Assembly: GCA_951812925.1 (NCBI GenBank)
Contig: OX638372.1
Span: 84,961,058 to 85,025,057 of the forward strand
Length of the DNA stretch: 64,000 nucleotides
Reading direction: 5' to 3'
Origin: Calliopum simillimum
Taxonomy: Eukaryota > Arthropoda > Insecta > Diptera > Lauxaniidae
Below are positions 1 through 11,289 of the stretch, in pieces. A program made the position numbers and the translations under genes. The first letter of the stretch is position 1, and each line of letters begins with the position of its first letter. The notes beneath the pieces were generated by a model. It was not told where the DNA came from. It ran no database searches and saw nothing but the letters and a program-made list of their open reading frames with translations.

Positions 1-777
1 CTTATCGTGAGTGGCAATAGAAAATGGATACAGTACGATAATCCCAAGCGTAAAAAGTCTTGAGATAAGTCAGGTCCATGCATCAACATCGTCCGCACAT
101 CCGAATATCCATATGAAGCTTTTCTGCATATAGTGGAATCAACGGGGTGTAATTGATTATGAAATTCATATGCTACCAGAGAGATAAGAGAAAGTAATGT
201 TGAAAAAAGGGCAATAATTTGAGTCAAATGTTTCTTACCCTCATTCGTTTATTGAGCTTTTTTAAAAAAAAACATCTAGATCTTATTCAGGAATATAAAT
301 TGCTTATTTTTTGTTTTGTTCACAAAACTGGTGTTTGATGCTTTGTATTTAAAATTGTTGTTTTAACAATCTTTATTTTTCTGAGTGTTAATAATACTTA
401 TTTTCATTGGAACATGTTTTGGCCGTACGACTTAATGAAATGTGAAGTCGCATCCAATGAAGCTTTTTCCAAAGAACTCTAAAGAACTACTAATTATGCT
501 ATGTTGTAATACTAACAGTAGCGATAGCATGAACGGATATTGGTTGGAACGGCTTGGATTTGAGAATAACATGGAAAACTAGGCAAAATTCATTCGGTAG
601 ACTACAAATTCAAGAAATATCTGGATCTTTAAAAGCAGGGTTAAATTCTTTTCAAGTATTATTACCAAAATTCAAAATTCAGCAATTTGTTAAAGTTGTC
701 CAAAAAAAAAAATTCGAGAGATCAAAGTAAGAATTGAATGAAGAAGGAGTGGTACTCCAAGTGGATTTTGCTGAAAA
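1..777. other. No gene recognised
   Basis: AT-rich DNA with frequent stops in all frames. I see no conserved protein motif, inverted repeat or tandem array here. The A/T-rich block near 777-815 is taken as the 3' tail of the LINE that follows on the minus strand. Confidence 0.5.
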
Positions 778-1012
778 ATTTTTTTTTTTATTTTTTTATT
801 AAAAAAAATTACATTGTACAATAAGACTTAATCTTTAATAGTACATCAATAGTGGAGCACATGCAGGAACAATACTAGAACGAAAATAAACTAAAATAAT
901 CTAATTAAAATCTATCATATAAAGAAAGAGATAGAAAATAGAAAATTAAGATAATAATAAAGGCATAGAATTAGAAAAATTTAACATTCAAAAATGGTTG
1001 TCTATTGCCAGT

Positions 1013-3084
1013 TTAAAACTGAGGCAAAGAATTCCATAGTCCAATGGAACTAATAAAAAACAATCGGCTGGAGTTAAGATAGTTATACCTGGGCACTATA
1101 AGTTTAAGTGATCTAGATGACTGGCCAAATTGAAGTTTTTTAAAGAAATAACTAGGGCTGCGGGAGTAAATGAGCTTATGCAAAAATATTAACTTACTTT
1201 TGTTGAGGAAAGTTTCTAACCCACATCCCAAGATACCTCTTCTAAATTGAGATATATGGTCATACGGACAAACACCAAAGACATACTTTATTACATTGTT
1301 GAAAGCAATTATAAGTTTATGGAGTGATTGCGAGTCAAGTTCGCAATAGACAAGGTTAGAGCAGGACATATGAGGAACGATCAACTGTAAGGAAATTCTG
1401 CATCTAAGTAGTTTCAAGTGGAGTAAAGCAACTTGAAATTCTTAGGAACCTTAAGATTCCATATATCTTTCCTATCACATTATTTATGTGATCACTGCAA
1501 CTTAGCTTTGAATTTAAAATACATCCCAGATTTCGTACCTTATTCACAAACTTAAGCTGGGAAGAGCCAATATATAATGGAGGAATATCAAGCCAACTTA
1601 ACTTGCTTCTAGCAATCGGCAATACTTGAGACTTTAAGGGGTTGATACGAAGCAAATTATTACTAGCCCATAAGTTAATTGTATTCAGGTCTTCATTAAC
1701 CCTACAACATAGATCCTCAATTAGTCCAATAGGCTAGAAAGATAAATCAGCATAACCGTGGATAGAAGCAAGTTTTCAGATGAAAGAAATATAATTTAAA
1801 AAAATTGAAAAAAGTAAAGGACCCAAAATAGAACCTTGAGAGACTCCAGCTCTAATTAACTCGAGGAAAGAGCAAAAACTCCCAACTTTAACTTGTTGGA
1901 GCCGACCACTGAAATAATTAGCCATCAATGAAACTGCACTGTAACTGAACCCAAAGTAATGTTTCAACTTTTTACAAAGCGTATAATGGTTTACACAATC
2001 AAAAGCCTTGGAGAAATCTAAGACACAAAGAAAAGTTAAGAGATTTTCATCATAGCTCGTTCTAAGATCGTCAATAACTTTAATGACAGCAGTTGAACAG
2101 CTGTGACCATTACGGAACCCGGATTGCAAAGGAAATAGTAGATTATTACCATTTAGATACAATGAATTTTGGTCAGACATTATTTTTTCACAAACTTTGC
2201 CCAAAGCTGGTAAAATACTAATCGGTCTGTAATAGTTAGGATCAATGGAGTCAGGTTTCTTGGCAATAGGACCGGTCGTAAAGCAATGGTTGATTATGTG
2301 GGTAAGTGATGATAAAATATACGGCAAGATAATTCCATCAACTCATACAGCATTGGAACTTATCCTCATTAAGGCTAAGGCAACTTCACTTTCAAAAAAT
2401 TGAAAACTCATATCAGGCAGGTTATTTTGCAACAGCGGAATTTCAACATCATCACTAACTACATTGGTACCACCACTATCTAAAAAAAAATCATTCAGCA
2501 TATCAGGGTTCAAATTGCATTCTTTTTTATCTTCAGAAAATATTTTATGTTTCTGAATGTTTTGCCAAAATTTCTACGAATTGAGATATGCTTTCAGCTT
2601 ATGTGGGAGAAAATCCTTTTTTGATTCTCTTACAATGAAAGTTGCAAATTACATGCGCGCCCATATTTATCCCACTTCAGGGTAGAACGATTTGACTTCC
2701 ATTTGGAGTGTAGCTTGTTTCTAACCCTAATAGCGTGCAAAGACCGACTACAGCCAGGGACATCTGGCATTAACTACATTAACTTCACGTAAGGGAACAT
2801 ACTGATTAAAAGCGTACTCTACTTTACCCAAAAAAAACATCTACAGAGGCATGATACCAACAATCATTCGAATTCATTTGTGACAGTTCATTAAATAAAT
2901 TAGTTGCATCAATACATCTGTAGTCGTAAAAGGAAAAGCTAGCAAGAGATGGAGAGCGATTAAACTGAATATCAAAACAACAGAATATGAGGCCATAGTC
3001 TGCCGAAAAAGTAATCTGGTCGAATTTCAAAATTAAAGACGGGTCAGACACAAGAAAGACTTCAAGAAGGCTAGGATCGGTCAT
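1013..3084 (-). pseudogene. LINE reverse transcriptase fragments
   Basis: Remnants read right to left. 3084-2824 shows the post-endonuclease linker with DYGLIFCCFDI. 2327-1776 shows reverse transcriptase blocks: YYRPISILP, then FLCVLDFSKAFDCVNH with the first catalytic aspartate, then GVSQGSILGPLLF. The FADD block that should follow is missing or mutated near 1750. 1655-1404 gives the thumb region with a lineage-typical LGCILNSKL, and 1417-1013 the C-terminal tail ending WNSLPQF. At least three frame breaks separate these pieces. It is a dead copy. Confidence 0.8.
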
Positions 3085-3143
3085 TAGCGAAGCGTGTAGG
3101 AAAATTTGAATTAACCAGAGCTAAACCACAAGAAGAGAAATTA

Positions 3144-3484
3144 GCCGTGTTTTTTTTGACGCGTATATACAATTGTGGATACCTTCAAATTGCGATAACT
3201 CATGAACAGTAAGTCACACAATAGAACTCTTAGAAACTTTTTTATGGAGAATCATGTTCTCTTTCATTTGATATTTAAAAAAATTTATTTTTAAGGAGGT
3301 ATTTTATAAAAACTGGTTAGCGCCGATAAATGGCAAAAAATCACTTTTTGTTAAATAACTTCTAAATAATTATGTTTTTTTTTTACAAAAGATTAAAATT
3401 ATTTGTAGAGCATGTGATTCTCCTTGAAAAAGACTCTTGGAGTTTTTATCCACAATTGTATATACGCGTCAAAAAAAACACGGC
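3144..3484. mobile_element. 341-bp MITE with perfect 38-bp TIRs, TA target site
   Basis: The ends 3144-3181 and 3447-3484 are perfect inverted copies over 38 bp, starting GCCGTG, then eight T, then GACGCGTATATACAA. The element is flanked by TA on both sides (3142-3143 and 3485-3486), the signature of the Tc1/mariner superfamily. The interior has no coding capacity. It interrupts the LINE, so it is younger than that insertion. Confidence 0.88.
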
Positions 3485-3520
3485 TATTGTTATTAAAATC
3501 ATCAGTAACACTTTCATTTC

Positions 3521-4075
3521 TTAGCAAATAACGTTAAAATCCCCGCAAACGATGAAGGAATCATAGTCAATTATTCTAGATAACAAATCGGAGAAAAATG
3601 GCTCAAGACTGTGACTTCTATGAGGATTGTAGACACAAGAAACTAAAATTTTTTTGGAATTTTCCGAGACTTCAATGCTTAGGAACTCAATTACATCTTT
3701 CCCAATACTAGCGATCTTAGCATTAATATTAGACCTGCAGTAAATAGCTACTTCGCCACAGCTTCTGTTAGAACTCTTATCACTTCTAAAAATACGGTAA
3801 TCATCAAAATTATACTTAGAATCACATATATCACTTTTAAACCAAGTTTCGGTTATGCAAATTACATCAACAATAGAGTTGTCAAAAATGTGCCTAGAAT
3901 AGTCAAATTTTTCGCCATTTAGACTTCTAGCATTAAAGTGTACCACATTGGAACCATCGCACTGATTACAGAGGATATTTAGAAGGGCTTTATAATTTCC
4001 ATTAGCACCAGTGGAAAAGTTATTTAAACTAGTCGTTATTATTACCACCAAAAGCAGCTTCAAACTGACTGACAA
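3521..4075 (-). pseudogene. LINE endonuclease fragment
   Basis: The translation carries AP-endonuclease motifs in order: an N-terminal HFNARSL, the glutamate of ICITETW, and VCGDFNV. This nuclease nicks target DNA for target-primed reverse transcription. The fragment is about 140 recognisable residues of the usual 220 or so. It runs into non-coding sequence just before the MITE at 3484, so the domain is truncated and not functional. The first ~40 residues before HFNARSL look hydrophobic and may not belong to the original protein. Confidence 0.75.
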
Positions 4076-4251
4076 CCATGTTGAAAAGATCTATGGGGTA
4101 AAAAGGAACAAAAGTGAAACAGAAAAATAGTGTGAATAGGAAAGAGTAATAATAAAAGATGATAGTAAACATTAGCGGAATTTAAATGAATGAAAATAAA
4201 AGTGTAAAAAAATGATAAAACCTAATCCTACCTATACCAATTAATCATCAT

Positions 4252-4335
4252 CATGCTGTTATTGTAATGCTTGCAACACCATACAAATAAATTTATTAAT
4301 TTAGCCCTCAAATCCATTTCGACCATATTTATTAA
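4252..4335. repeat. Dispersed ~85-bp repeat, copy 1
   Basis: This block, containing GCTGTTATTGTAATGC and ending with TCCATTTCGACCATATTT, recurs with few changes at 7239-7325 in the same orientation. It lies just outside the 5' side of the LINE. Whether it is LINE 5' sequence or a separate short repeat cannot be decided here. Confidence 0.7.
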
Positions 4336-4460
4336 GCATTATGAATGTATTTCCCAAGATGAAATCCAAGCCGCTAATTGCAATCATCAAAAGGTCACCA
4401 TATTTACAGCAGTAGCATGGTTCCATGATAACAAATGCCTCTCGCTTGCTATTTATAAGC

Positions 4461-4800
4461 AGACCCTGAAACACATTTTTTAAAAGTTTTTTTAGTTTAT
4501 TTAGACTAAAAACTTTTAAATCATCTAGATAAAAGTTTTTAAAAACTTTAAGCTTTTTGAAATAAAAGTTTTAGAAAACTTTAAAAAAAAACTTTTCAAA
4601 ATAAAAAAAAATTTTATTGCACCAATCGATGGGGAAAGGTCGAAAATACATTTTGGACATGAACGGAGGAGTCGCTGACCGCTCTAAGTGACCGATTTGG
4701 GCCCATTTTGGTGAAAAAATTTTATTGCACCAATCAATGGGAAAAGGTCGAAAATAGATTTTGGACATGACCAGAGGTGTCCCCGACTCCTCCTGGGGAT
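4461..4800. mobile_element. Truncated copy of the 108-bp fold-back element
   Basis: The segment begins GCAGACCCTGAAA, close to the terminal GGTCTGA of the large fold-back element at 43743-47118. It continues with the same AAAAGTTTT-rich zone and then about one and a half copies of the 108-bp monomer (for example CACCAATCGATGGGGAAAGG). No second arm is present, so it is a one-armed relic. Confidence 0.75.
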
Positions 4801-5078
4801 CATTTGCGGATTCATTTTGGAGAGTTTTTAGAGGATTCTTCTAAAACATTCGTAAGCCACCGGACAATTTCTCACGCCAAAAGCATCGCGGAAGATAAGA
4901 ATGCACGGTCGCGGACGATTGATTTGATCGCGTAGGCAAATCAAATGCGATTCTTCCACAATTAAATACGTTTGCTGGGACAGGTCATAATAGTTATCAT
5001 TAGCTAAACTTACTGCTACTATTGTTGTTGTTGTTATCCTCTTTAACTTAGATAATATAAGGAGATAATTTTAGCCTA
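4801..5078. other. No gene recognised
   Basis: Short non-coding stretch between the fold-back relic and the MITE at 5079. It is slightly richer in GC around 4860-4970, with no motif I can identify. Confidence 0.4.
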
Positions 5079-5253
5079 CACGGAGAAAAAAATAGTACTT
5101 GCTACTTTATTTCTCATAAATTTTACCAGAATTTCAAATCAGAATAGTGACAACTTCACACCGAAGTAAGATTCACCTTACTGTTTTAGACAATTCAGAA
5201 TGTATGTTTCCTAGTAATTTTTATGAAAAAAATGGCGTGATATTTACCTTACT

Positions 5254-6122
5254 GTATAGTTCAAACAACAAAAAAAAAAAAAAAAAAAAACAAGAAAAAA
5301 AAAAAAATTAACTGACCGGCGCACACTGGGGCTGTAGAAGTGATTTGGTTCAAAACCACCCAGAAATCGCAATTTTCATCGAAATATAAAAATTCTTAAA
5401 GTGGTATATTCGTTTTGTCATACTGAAGTATGGTACGAAGCTTAATTTCCTAAATGTGACTTTGCTGTTAAAAGACAGGGTACTGAAGTTGGCGTTTTTA
5501 GTCATTTTCATGAAAAGGGTCTTTTTTTTAAAAAAAAATTTTTTTCACCAACATTTTTTACACTTAAAAATGCTTTTGAATTTAAAAAAAAGAAAACCCT
5601 CTTCGATTTTTTTTAAAAGTACTTTAAATTAAAGCATAATTTATAAGCTTTAAAATGATGCATGATTCAAGATGGGATTCGGACGCTTTTTGGCTTTTGA
5701 ACGCTCGTGGAAGGCAAAAATCTTTTTTCGCAAGATGCTTTCCTCTTGAGTAAAAAAAGATTTTTGCCTTCCGTGGGCGTTCAAAACCAAAAAACTCCCA
5801 TTAAGCGTCCGAATCCCATCTTGAGTCATATTTAGGAAATTAAGCTTCATACCATACTTCAGTATGACGACGAATATCCCACTTTAAGAATTTTTATATT
5901 TCGATGAAAATTGCGATTTCTGGGTGGTTTTGAACATGGAGTCCCCAGTGTGCGGCGCTGGGGTACGAACCCTGGCTCTTCCGTATGATAGTCAGATACA
6001 TATCCTCTGGGCTGCTTACGCATGTCATGTAGAAGCAAAAAAATTTGTATATAAAAAATATGCAGTCCAAAAATAGAAATTGTTACTAAAATTATAAAAG
6101 TCAAAATGATTCTATATTCTAA
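5254..6122 (-). mobile_element. SINE-like insertion with 16-bp target duplication and palindromic body
   Basis: The direct repeat TGATATTTACCTTACT occurs exactly at 5238-5253 and 6123-6138, framing this insertion. On the minus strand it has a tRNA-like promoter region (about 6014-5961). Next comes a long imperfect hairpin with arms about 5317-5460 and 5822-5957, plus an inner hairpin at about 5661-5835. The interior also matches dispersed copies near 49010-49540 and 56905-57345. The 16-bp duplication suggests target-primed retrotransposition. A poly(A) run lies at the left end on the plus strand, which is the wrong side for a minus-strand SINE tail, so the class is unsettled. Confidence 0.6.
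5961..6014 (-). promoter_or_regulatory. tRNA-like RNA polymerase III promoter (A and B boxes)
   Basis: On the minus strand CAGCCCAGAGG (6014-6004) matches the A-box consensus at 10 of 11 positions. GGTTCGTACCC (5971-5961) matches the B box at about 9 of 11. The 32-nt spacing is normal for a tRNA. The flanking bases do not form a clear acceptor stem, so this is a tRNA-derived promoter rather than a tRNA gene. Confidence 0.55.
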
Positions 6123-6406
6123 TGATATTTACCTTACTCGAGTGGGGTGACAATTATGACAATCATTATTGTGCGTGAAAAAACTAAAGGTATTTTGAGT
6201 AGAATTATAAATTCAAAATGGTCATAAATTTTTTTCTGAAAGTATAAATTACTTTATAAAACTACATTCTATTTGAAAATATGACGTTAGGGACCCAACA
6301 AATAGTTCTTACGTATGGTAAATTATGTTTGAAATTTTGTGTTGATGACTTTAATTTTTCGACTAGCCGAGTGGAGTGAAAATTATGATGCGTATTTTTC
6401 TCCGTG

Positions 6407-7238
6407 TATAATTCGTATCATATTTATAATTTTGAAGCAATAATTTATCTTGTTAAGTTTAAGGAAACAATCATATTTTAAAAGGAAATATTAAAAATAT
6501 TTTAATTATTTAAATAAAATCTTTTATTCGAACTTAATTTGTTTGAAGAAAGACATTGTCTCTTAGCTTTATTTTATTGCAAGCGATAAAGCTAGTTCAT
6601 AGCAGTATTTAATTGCATGACTGTGCAGAAATAGGTAGGCCTAATCCACCGAATTTAATAAAAAATTACTATACACCTCTAAATTCCCATGACACTGTCA
6701 TACTCAGAAAAAACGTGAATTATTTTGCTATAAAAATTTGAATCTTATGGCAATATGAATGAAAATATGGGGAAGTTTTAACAGTACACATCGTTGCAGC
6801 ACAACACGTTTTAAAAGTAAAGCTCTCAATTGTATTTCCTTGTTGAAGGCATAAGGGGTGCGAGGACACATACATATAGTCAATTCAACACACTTGCGAG
6901 TGTACTCGAGTTCATTTTCGTTTTTACTGAAACTTCTCGTGCTCTTAAGGGCGAAATGAGAAATGAATTTCAACGTTAGCACGTCATTTTATCCGATGAA
7001 TTTCATATCAAATTTTTCTGTACTAAAAAAAAAAAAAGTACATATTTTAAGAGACAACGTTTAGCTCTCTTTGCTTCAATTGTGCTCCTTTTACATTTGT
7101 GACTAAACTGTTTAGGTTTTTCAACAATTGCAACTTTAATTTGTTTATCTGCAAATAAAATATATTTTAAATTACTTATGTTCACTTCACACTCCAATAT
7201 TAAAACCAAATGTACAAACTATTGCAATCAATCTTCAT
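6407..7238. other. No gene recognised
   Basis: AT-rich non-coding sequence. Short open frames are present on the minus strand, but none shows a recognisable motif. Confidence 0.4.
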
Positions 7239-7325
7239 CTAGCTGTTATTGTAATGCGAGCAAAACCGTACAAATAAATTTAATAATTTAGCCTTCAAAT
7301 CCATTTCGACCATATTTGTTAAGTC
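7239..7325. repeat. Dispersed ~85-bp repeat, copy 2
   Basis: Same-orientation copy of 4252-4335, from GCTGTTATTGTAATGC to CCATTTCGACCATATTTGTT. Confidence 0.7.
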
Positions 7326-8635
7326 AATGTTGGTTTATACAAAATTCACCATTCGTCCTTAGAATACTCTCGTACTCTTTTCTTTTTCGCGGCGCTCTCT
7401 TTGTTTTCTTACTTGTTTGGCGCAATACACCTTTACCAGGCACGATGGCTCCAAAATTCCTCAAATGAGAGACGTCAATCCAGTTAGTCGATGAACGCCT
7501 CTATGTCGGTTCACTTGTGCGGCATTGAAAATATTAGACGAAAAATAAGGTCGCGCGTAATTCACGTTGTGTCACAAATTGAGAGGAAAAAAAAAATAAT
7601 AATAATAAAACAGGATAAAGAAAACTGCTGGAAAGCATTAAAGTGTTACTTGTGGAAAATTTATTAAAAAAAAAAAATTATATACATAAATGCTAGAAGT
7701 GATATGTCTCGAAAGTGTTTGAAATGAAATATCGATAAAAATTAAAAATTTGCATGAAGAGGATAATTGACATCCTTGATTGAAATCTGTGTAAAGTGCA
7801 GTTGTTCGAGATTCAATTAGATTTGCATGAAATTTCAGAGTGCAGGGAAATAAAATAAATATAAAAAAAAATTTAAGTGCACAGCTCAAAAGAGGTTATG
7901 TGGCATAAGCGAATATTTGTTGTACAATACACGACAACATAACGTTCCAGACACAAAGTTAAAAGCTTTTTAAAAATTCAAATATATAACCTCAATGTTC
8001 AGTTTAAAATTAATAGTCCCTTAAGGATATGCAAGCGGATAAAAAGTAAAACATCTTAAAACCACAAATTCTAAAGTGAAGTTTTTCAATAACTCCAAAA
8101 AAAATTTTAAAAGAAAAAACTATCTAAGCGTTGGATTAAAAAAAGACTGTTAGACAGACCCCTTTAGCAAAATAATGATAGTTAAAACCCAGTCCACTAC
8201 CATATAAATAAAAAAAATTGAGGTCAATATTGGCTGACTGCAGATGACTTTATTCGGCAAGTAGGTATGTACGAGTTATTTACTTAATTCAAAATATTTG
8301 AAGGCATTTGATCGGATTGTATACTGGAAAACGCTAAAAATATTTTACTGCATTAAATTGCTCTGGCATTGAACTCTTAGCCCTATTTTTGTGGTACGTT
8401 ATGGCAAATTTGTGTTTCAGCCATATGGAAAATTTGATTCAATTAATTTTAACATAGGCACTGTGATCATCAAGCTTGTTCAGGTGTGTCTGAGTTGATG
8501 GTCAGAACTGTGAATGCAATCTTTTTTTTGGTCAAAAATTAAATTTATTGATTCAGCTTACACTGATTCGGAGAAAATTAAAAACCATTGGATTGCGACA
8601 AAAAAGCTTTTTCACCATTGAAATCTACATACGTA
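7326..8635. other. No gene recognised
   Basis: AT-rich sequence. A slightly GC-richer patch at 7380-7570 has no conserved frame. I see no inverted or tandem repeats. Confidence 0.4.
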
Positions 8636-9936
8636 CAGTCGGTCCAAGCCAAACTCGGACAGCTTAGTATGAAAACTTCTCTTGCTAGAAAATTATAACT
8701 GAAATGACTTTGGAAAATTTTGCGAATAGTTTTTGAATTGTGTTTTTATTGCTCTGTAAGAATCCAAAAAAAAAAGGAAATTTAAATTCATTCGATCTAG
8801 AGCAAAATTTCGCACGAAACCCTGAACTAAAAAAACAACGCAGAAGCGAAACACGGATAGCTGGCAATACCATTTGGTAAATTGCAACCCTGTTTAGGAA
8901 TCTCAGCGATCTTCATTCAGAGTAATTCGTGGGTTAAAGAGGAATCTCCAAAAGTACATTTTTAAAAAAATTTTTTTTTTGTTAACAAAGCAGTATGAAG
9001 TGGGAATATCAAAGCAAAGAGGCTAAACTACATAGTATTGAATTCAGAAAACTTAAAGTTAAACATTAGGAAAAAGGAAAATCTATTCGGGAAATATCGA
9101 AAATATTCGACCGGAGTCATTTAACTGTACATGATGTTTTAAAATGATTAAGAACCAGCATCCAAGTCTAAAATAAGTCAAAATTGCGCGCAAATGAGCG
9201 GCATTTAGTAAGAAAAATTAAATCAGATCCTTTCCTCAGTGCGCCAAAACTAACTGCTATTGCTCAAAATGATCTAGGTAAAAAAACTTAGTCCATCAAC
9301 TATAAGAAACGTACTCCATAAGGCCAATCTAAATGGCAGAAAGGAAAGGAAAAAACCCTTTATAGATAAACGAAATTAAGCTTTTTGATTGAAATTTGCA
9401 AAGGAAAATGAATATAAAGATGTTTTTTTTTTAGAAAAACGTGTTCAGTATTTACTGATTAAAGTAAATTTCAACTTTTTGGATCGAACGGCTTACTCTA
9501 TGTCTGGAGGAAATCTAACGAGAGCTGCATTTGAGAAACCTGAAACCAACAGTTAAACATGGTGGCGGATCAGTCATGGTGTGGGGCTCGTTTTCAGCCT
9601 CTGGCCCAGGATGAAATCATAGACCACCATGTGTATCTCCAAATATTAAACACCAATTTGCAGCAAACGGCAAATAAACTTTCCATTGGTTACGACCAAG
9701 ACAATGACCCAAGCATAACGCCTACAAAGTTCGAATATGGTTGCTATAAAACTGGCCTCACGTTATGGAAATACCTACTCAGAGTCCAGATTTGAATGCG
9801 ATAGAGAATTTGTGGGAAAGATAAATATTACAGCTGTCGGAGTTTCGCTTGTGCGTTGTTTTAAAAAAGAGAATTAAAAAAGCACTTTTTTAAATTTCTT
9901 ACTAGCTTTTGGTTTCATTTTTCCCATGAGCGACTG
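8636..9936 (+). mobile_element. Dead Tc1-like DNA transposon
   Basis: A 1.3-kb element, the usual length for Tc1-like transposons, with terminal CAGTCG and CGACTG. Both ends are flanked by TA (8634-8635 and 9937-9938). The centre carries a broken Tc1 transposase. Inverted similarity beyond the first 6-8 bp is poor, in keeping with age. Confidence 0.8.
8995..9890 (+). pseudogene. Tc1-like transposase pseudogene
   Basis: Starting at the ATG at 8995, the translation shows the N-terminal helix-turn-helix block GKSIREISKIFDRSH. The linker follows with SAPKLTAIAQNDLGK and STIRNVLHKANLNGRK. Then come the DDE-domain hallmarks VKHGGGSVMVWGSFSASGPG and PTQSPDLNAIENLWER, where the catalytic Asp-Leu-Asn-Xaa-Ile-Glu motif ends the triad. 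These blocks lie in different frames with in-frame stops (for example at about 9067), so no transposase can be made. Tc1 transposases are about 340 residues, and the remains cover most of that length. Confidence 0.88.
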
Positions 9937-9959
9937 TATTTTTGAAAATCGGTACTGTT

Positions 9960-10290
9960 AGTCTAGTGCACATTAGGTGCGTTTGCTGTGCGAAACTTGA
10001 GATTTTTTTAAGCATTATTTCTGATTTCTGAAAAAACGCGAACCAACTCAGCTATTCTGGCAGCATGTTCGGATTCAGCGACCCCGAAAACATAAAGTTC
10101 AGGTGGTCTGATCGTTCGCGCAGGAAATTTTTTTTTATGGTTCTGTGCATAGACCAAAAAAAAAAGAAAAAGTACCCTGCGCGGAAGATTAAAACACCGG
10201 AACTTTATGTATTCGCGGTCGCTGAACCCGAATATAGTGCCAGATTAGCGAAGTTGGTTCGCGTTTTTTCGAACCTTTGTTACATACTTA
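9960..10290. repeat. Palindromic dispersed repeat (copy of the 62.7-63.3 kb family)
   Basis: It contains AAAGTTCAGGTGGTCTGATC followed by an inverted counterpart about 60 bp on. The outer parts, CGCGAACCAACTC and GTTGGTTCGCGTTTTT, are also inverted. The same palindrome occurs twice at 62721-63277. Here the copy appears to hold the right half of one unit joined to the left half of the next. Confidence 0.7.
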
Positions 10291-10660
10291 TGTGAGGAGA
10301 GATTGCAGTTACTGTTTTTAGTGTCTGAGTAGATTTTGGTTGAATTATCGCAAAAAACTCTTTCACCATAGCATTTTGAAACTTTTGCTTGTGTGGGAGG
10401 TATCACGCCCTGTTGTCCGAATGCACCTTGTTTTTGCATCTGAGCTTTTACTTATAATCCTTAATATTTATTTGTATTTTGGTTGCTATATCGCGAATAA
10501 TGCTCTTAATTTTGTGTTTTTAATATTTTTTTGTATGAGTGGCTGGCGTGTTTGTTGACCGATTTCGCTCATTTTCAATCCCACGAGCTAACTTTTACGA
10601 CGAAGGTAGGGTTCCAAATTTCATCAAACTATCTTTCTTAGTTTTCCCTTGAAAATTATT
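10291..10660 (+). repeat. Tandem-type dispersed repeat with ACGCCC core
   Basis: Matches the array at 55620-56160, for example TTTTGAAACTTTTGCTT followed by GGGAGG and ACGCCC. The monomer there is about 140 bp. Two partial monomers are visible here, followed directly by a copy of the AGAATATAT-containing tail at 10661. Confidence 0.65.
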
Positions 10661-10790
10661 TCTACAGACATACGGACTCGACTCAGGAGGTGACGGTGAT
10701 TAAGAATATATGTACCGCCTCGCTTTCTTCTCTGTGTTGCAAACGGAAAAACAAAGTGAATATATCCTTAATGTATCCTAAAGACGGCAA
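10661..10790 (+). repeat. Tail of a mini-me/DINE-1-like repeat
   Basis: It contains ACATACGGACTCGACTCA, GGTGACGGTGATTAAGAAT and CAAACGGAAAAACAAAGTGA. This is the same order as at 56220-56357 and 51565-51692. Tails of this form follow GTCY-type microsatellites in dipteran mini-me/DINE-1 Helentron relics. The class is inferred from resemblance only. Confidence 0.5.
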
Positions 10791-10890
10791 GAAAAAAGGC
10801 ATTGTTATTAGCAGGCATCGTACATTCTCCTACTGGGATGTTACAAAAATATCTCCAATTTGCAATTTTTTAACTAAAATATGTATATTA

Positions 10891-11287
10891 GGCCGGGTCA
10901 ATTTGTTCGGGAGGCAAAAAATTGGCAAAGAGTATAGCAACAAAAAAATCGATGGAAAATTCTATAAAACTTTGCCCAAAAAACCATGGGTCTAAAATCC
11001 ATATCGAGCCGCCGTAAATTGCGTTGAAGTTTTGTATGTAGTACTTTAAAATACAATAAGAAAAATAAAAAATTCAAAATTTTTTATTTACTTGTTTCAT
11101 TTAAAATTATTCAAAGTATTTGAATTTTTTGTTTTTTTTTATTGAATTTTACATACAAAACTTCAACGCAATTTACGGCGGCTCGATATTGATTTTAGAC
11201 CCATGGTTTCTTGGGCAAAGTTTCTTGGAATTTTTCGTAGATTGTTTTGTTGCTATACTCTTTGCCGCAAAATAATTTGACCCGGCC
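10891..11287. mobile_element. 397-bp palindromic MITE, TA target site
   Basis: The left end GGCCGGGTCAATTTGTTC and the right end AATAATTTGACCCGGCC are inverted copies. The arms extend inward over about 150 bp, including CAAAGAGTATAGCAAC and, closer to the centre, CTTCAACGCAATTTACGGCG. TA flanks both ends (10889-10890, 11288-11289). No coding capacity. Confidence 0.82.
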
Positions 11288-11289
11288 TA

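Larger units (their letters stand above)
778..4250 (-). mobile_element. Decayed non-LTR retrotransposon (Jockey/CR1-like LINE)
   Basis: Read leftwards, the segment holds an AP-type endonuclease (4075-3521), a linker (3084-2824), a reverse transcriptase (2327-1404) and a C-terminal region (1417-1013), ending in an A-rich stretch near 815-778. The order endonuclease then reverse transcriptase, with no LTRs, is that of a LINE. The element is dead: the coding region is split by frameshifts and stops, and a 341-bp MITE sits between the endonuclease and the linker. The 5' limit is uncertain. A block just outside it (4252-4335) recurs at 7239-7325. Assignment to the Jockey/CR1 group rests on motif style only. 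Confidence 0.8.
5079..6406. mobile_element. MITE with CACGGAGAAAAA termini, TA target site
   Basis: The left end CACGGAGAAAAAAATA and the right end TTTTTCTCCGTG are inverted copies. TA flanks both (5077-5078, 6407-6408). Related termini (CACGCAAAAAAATG and TTTTTTCCGTG) bound another element at 36942-39901, so this is a local family. It is interrupted by the 869-bp insertion at 5254-6122, so its own length is about 440 bp. No coding sequence. Confidence 0.65.
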
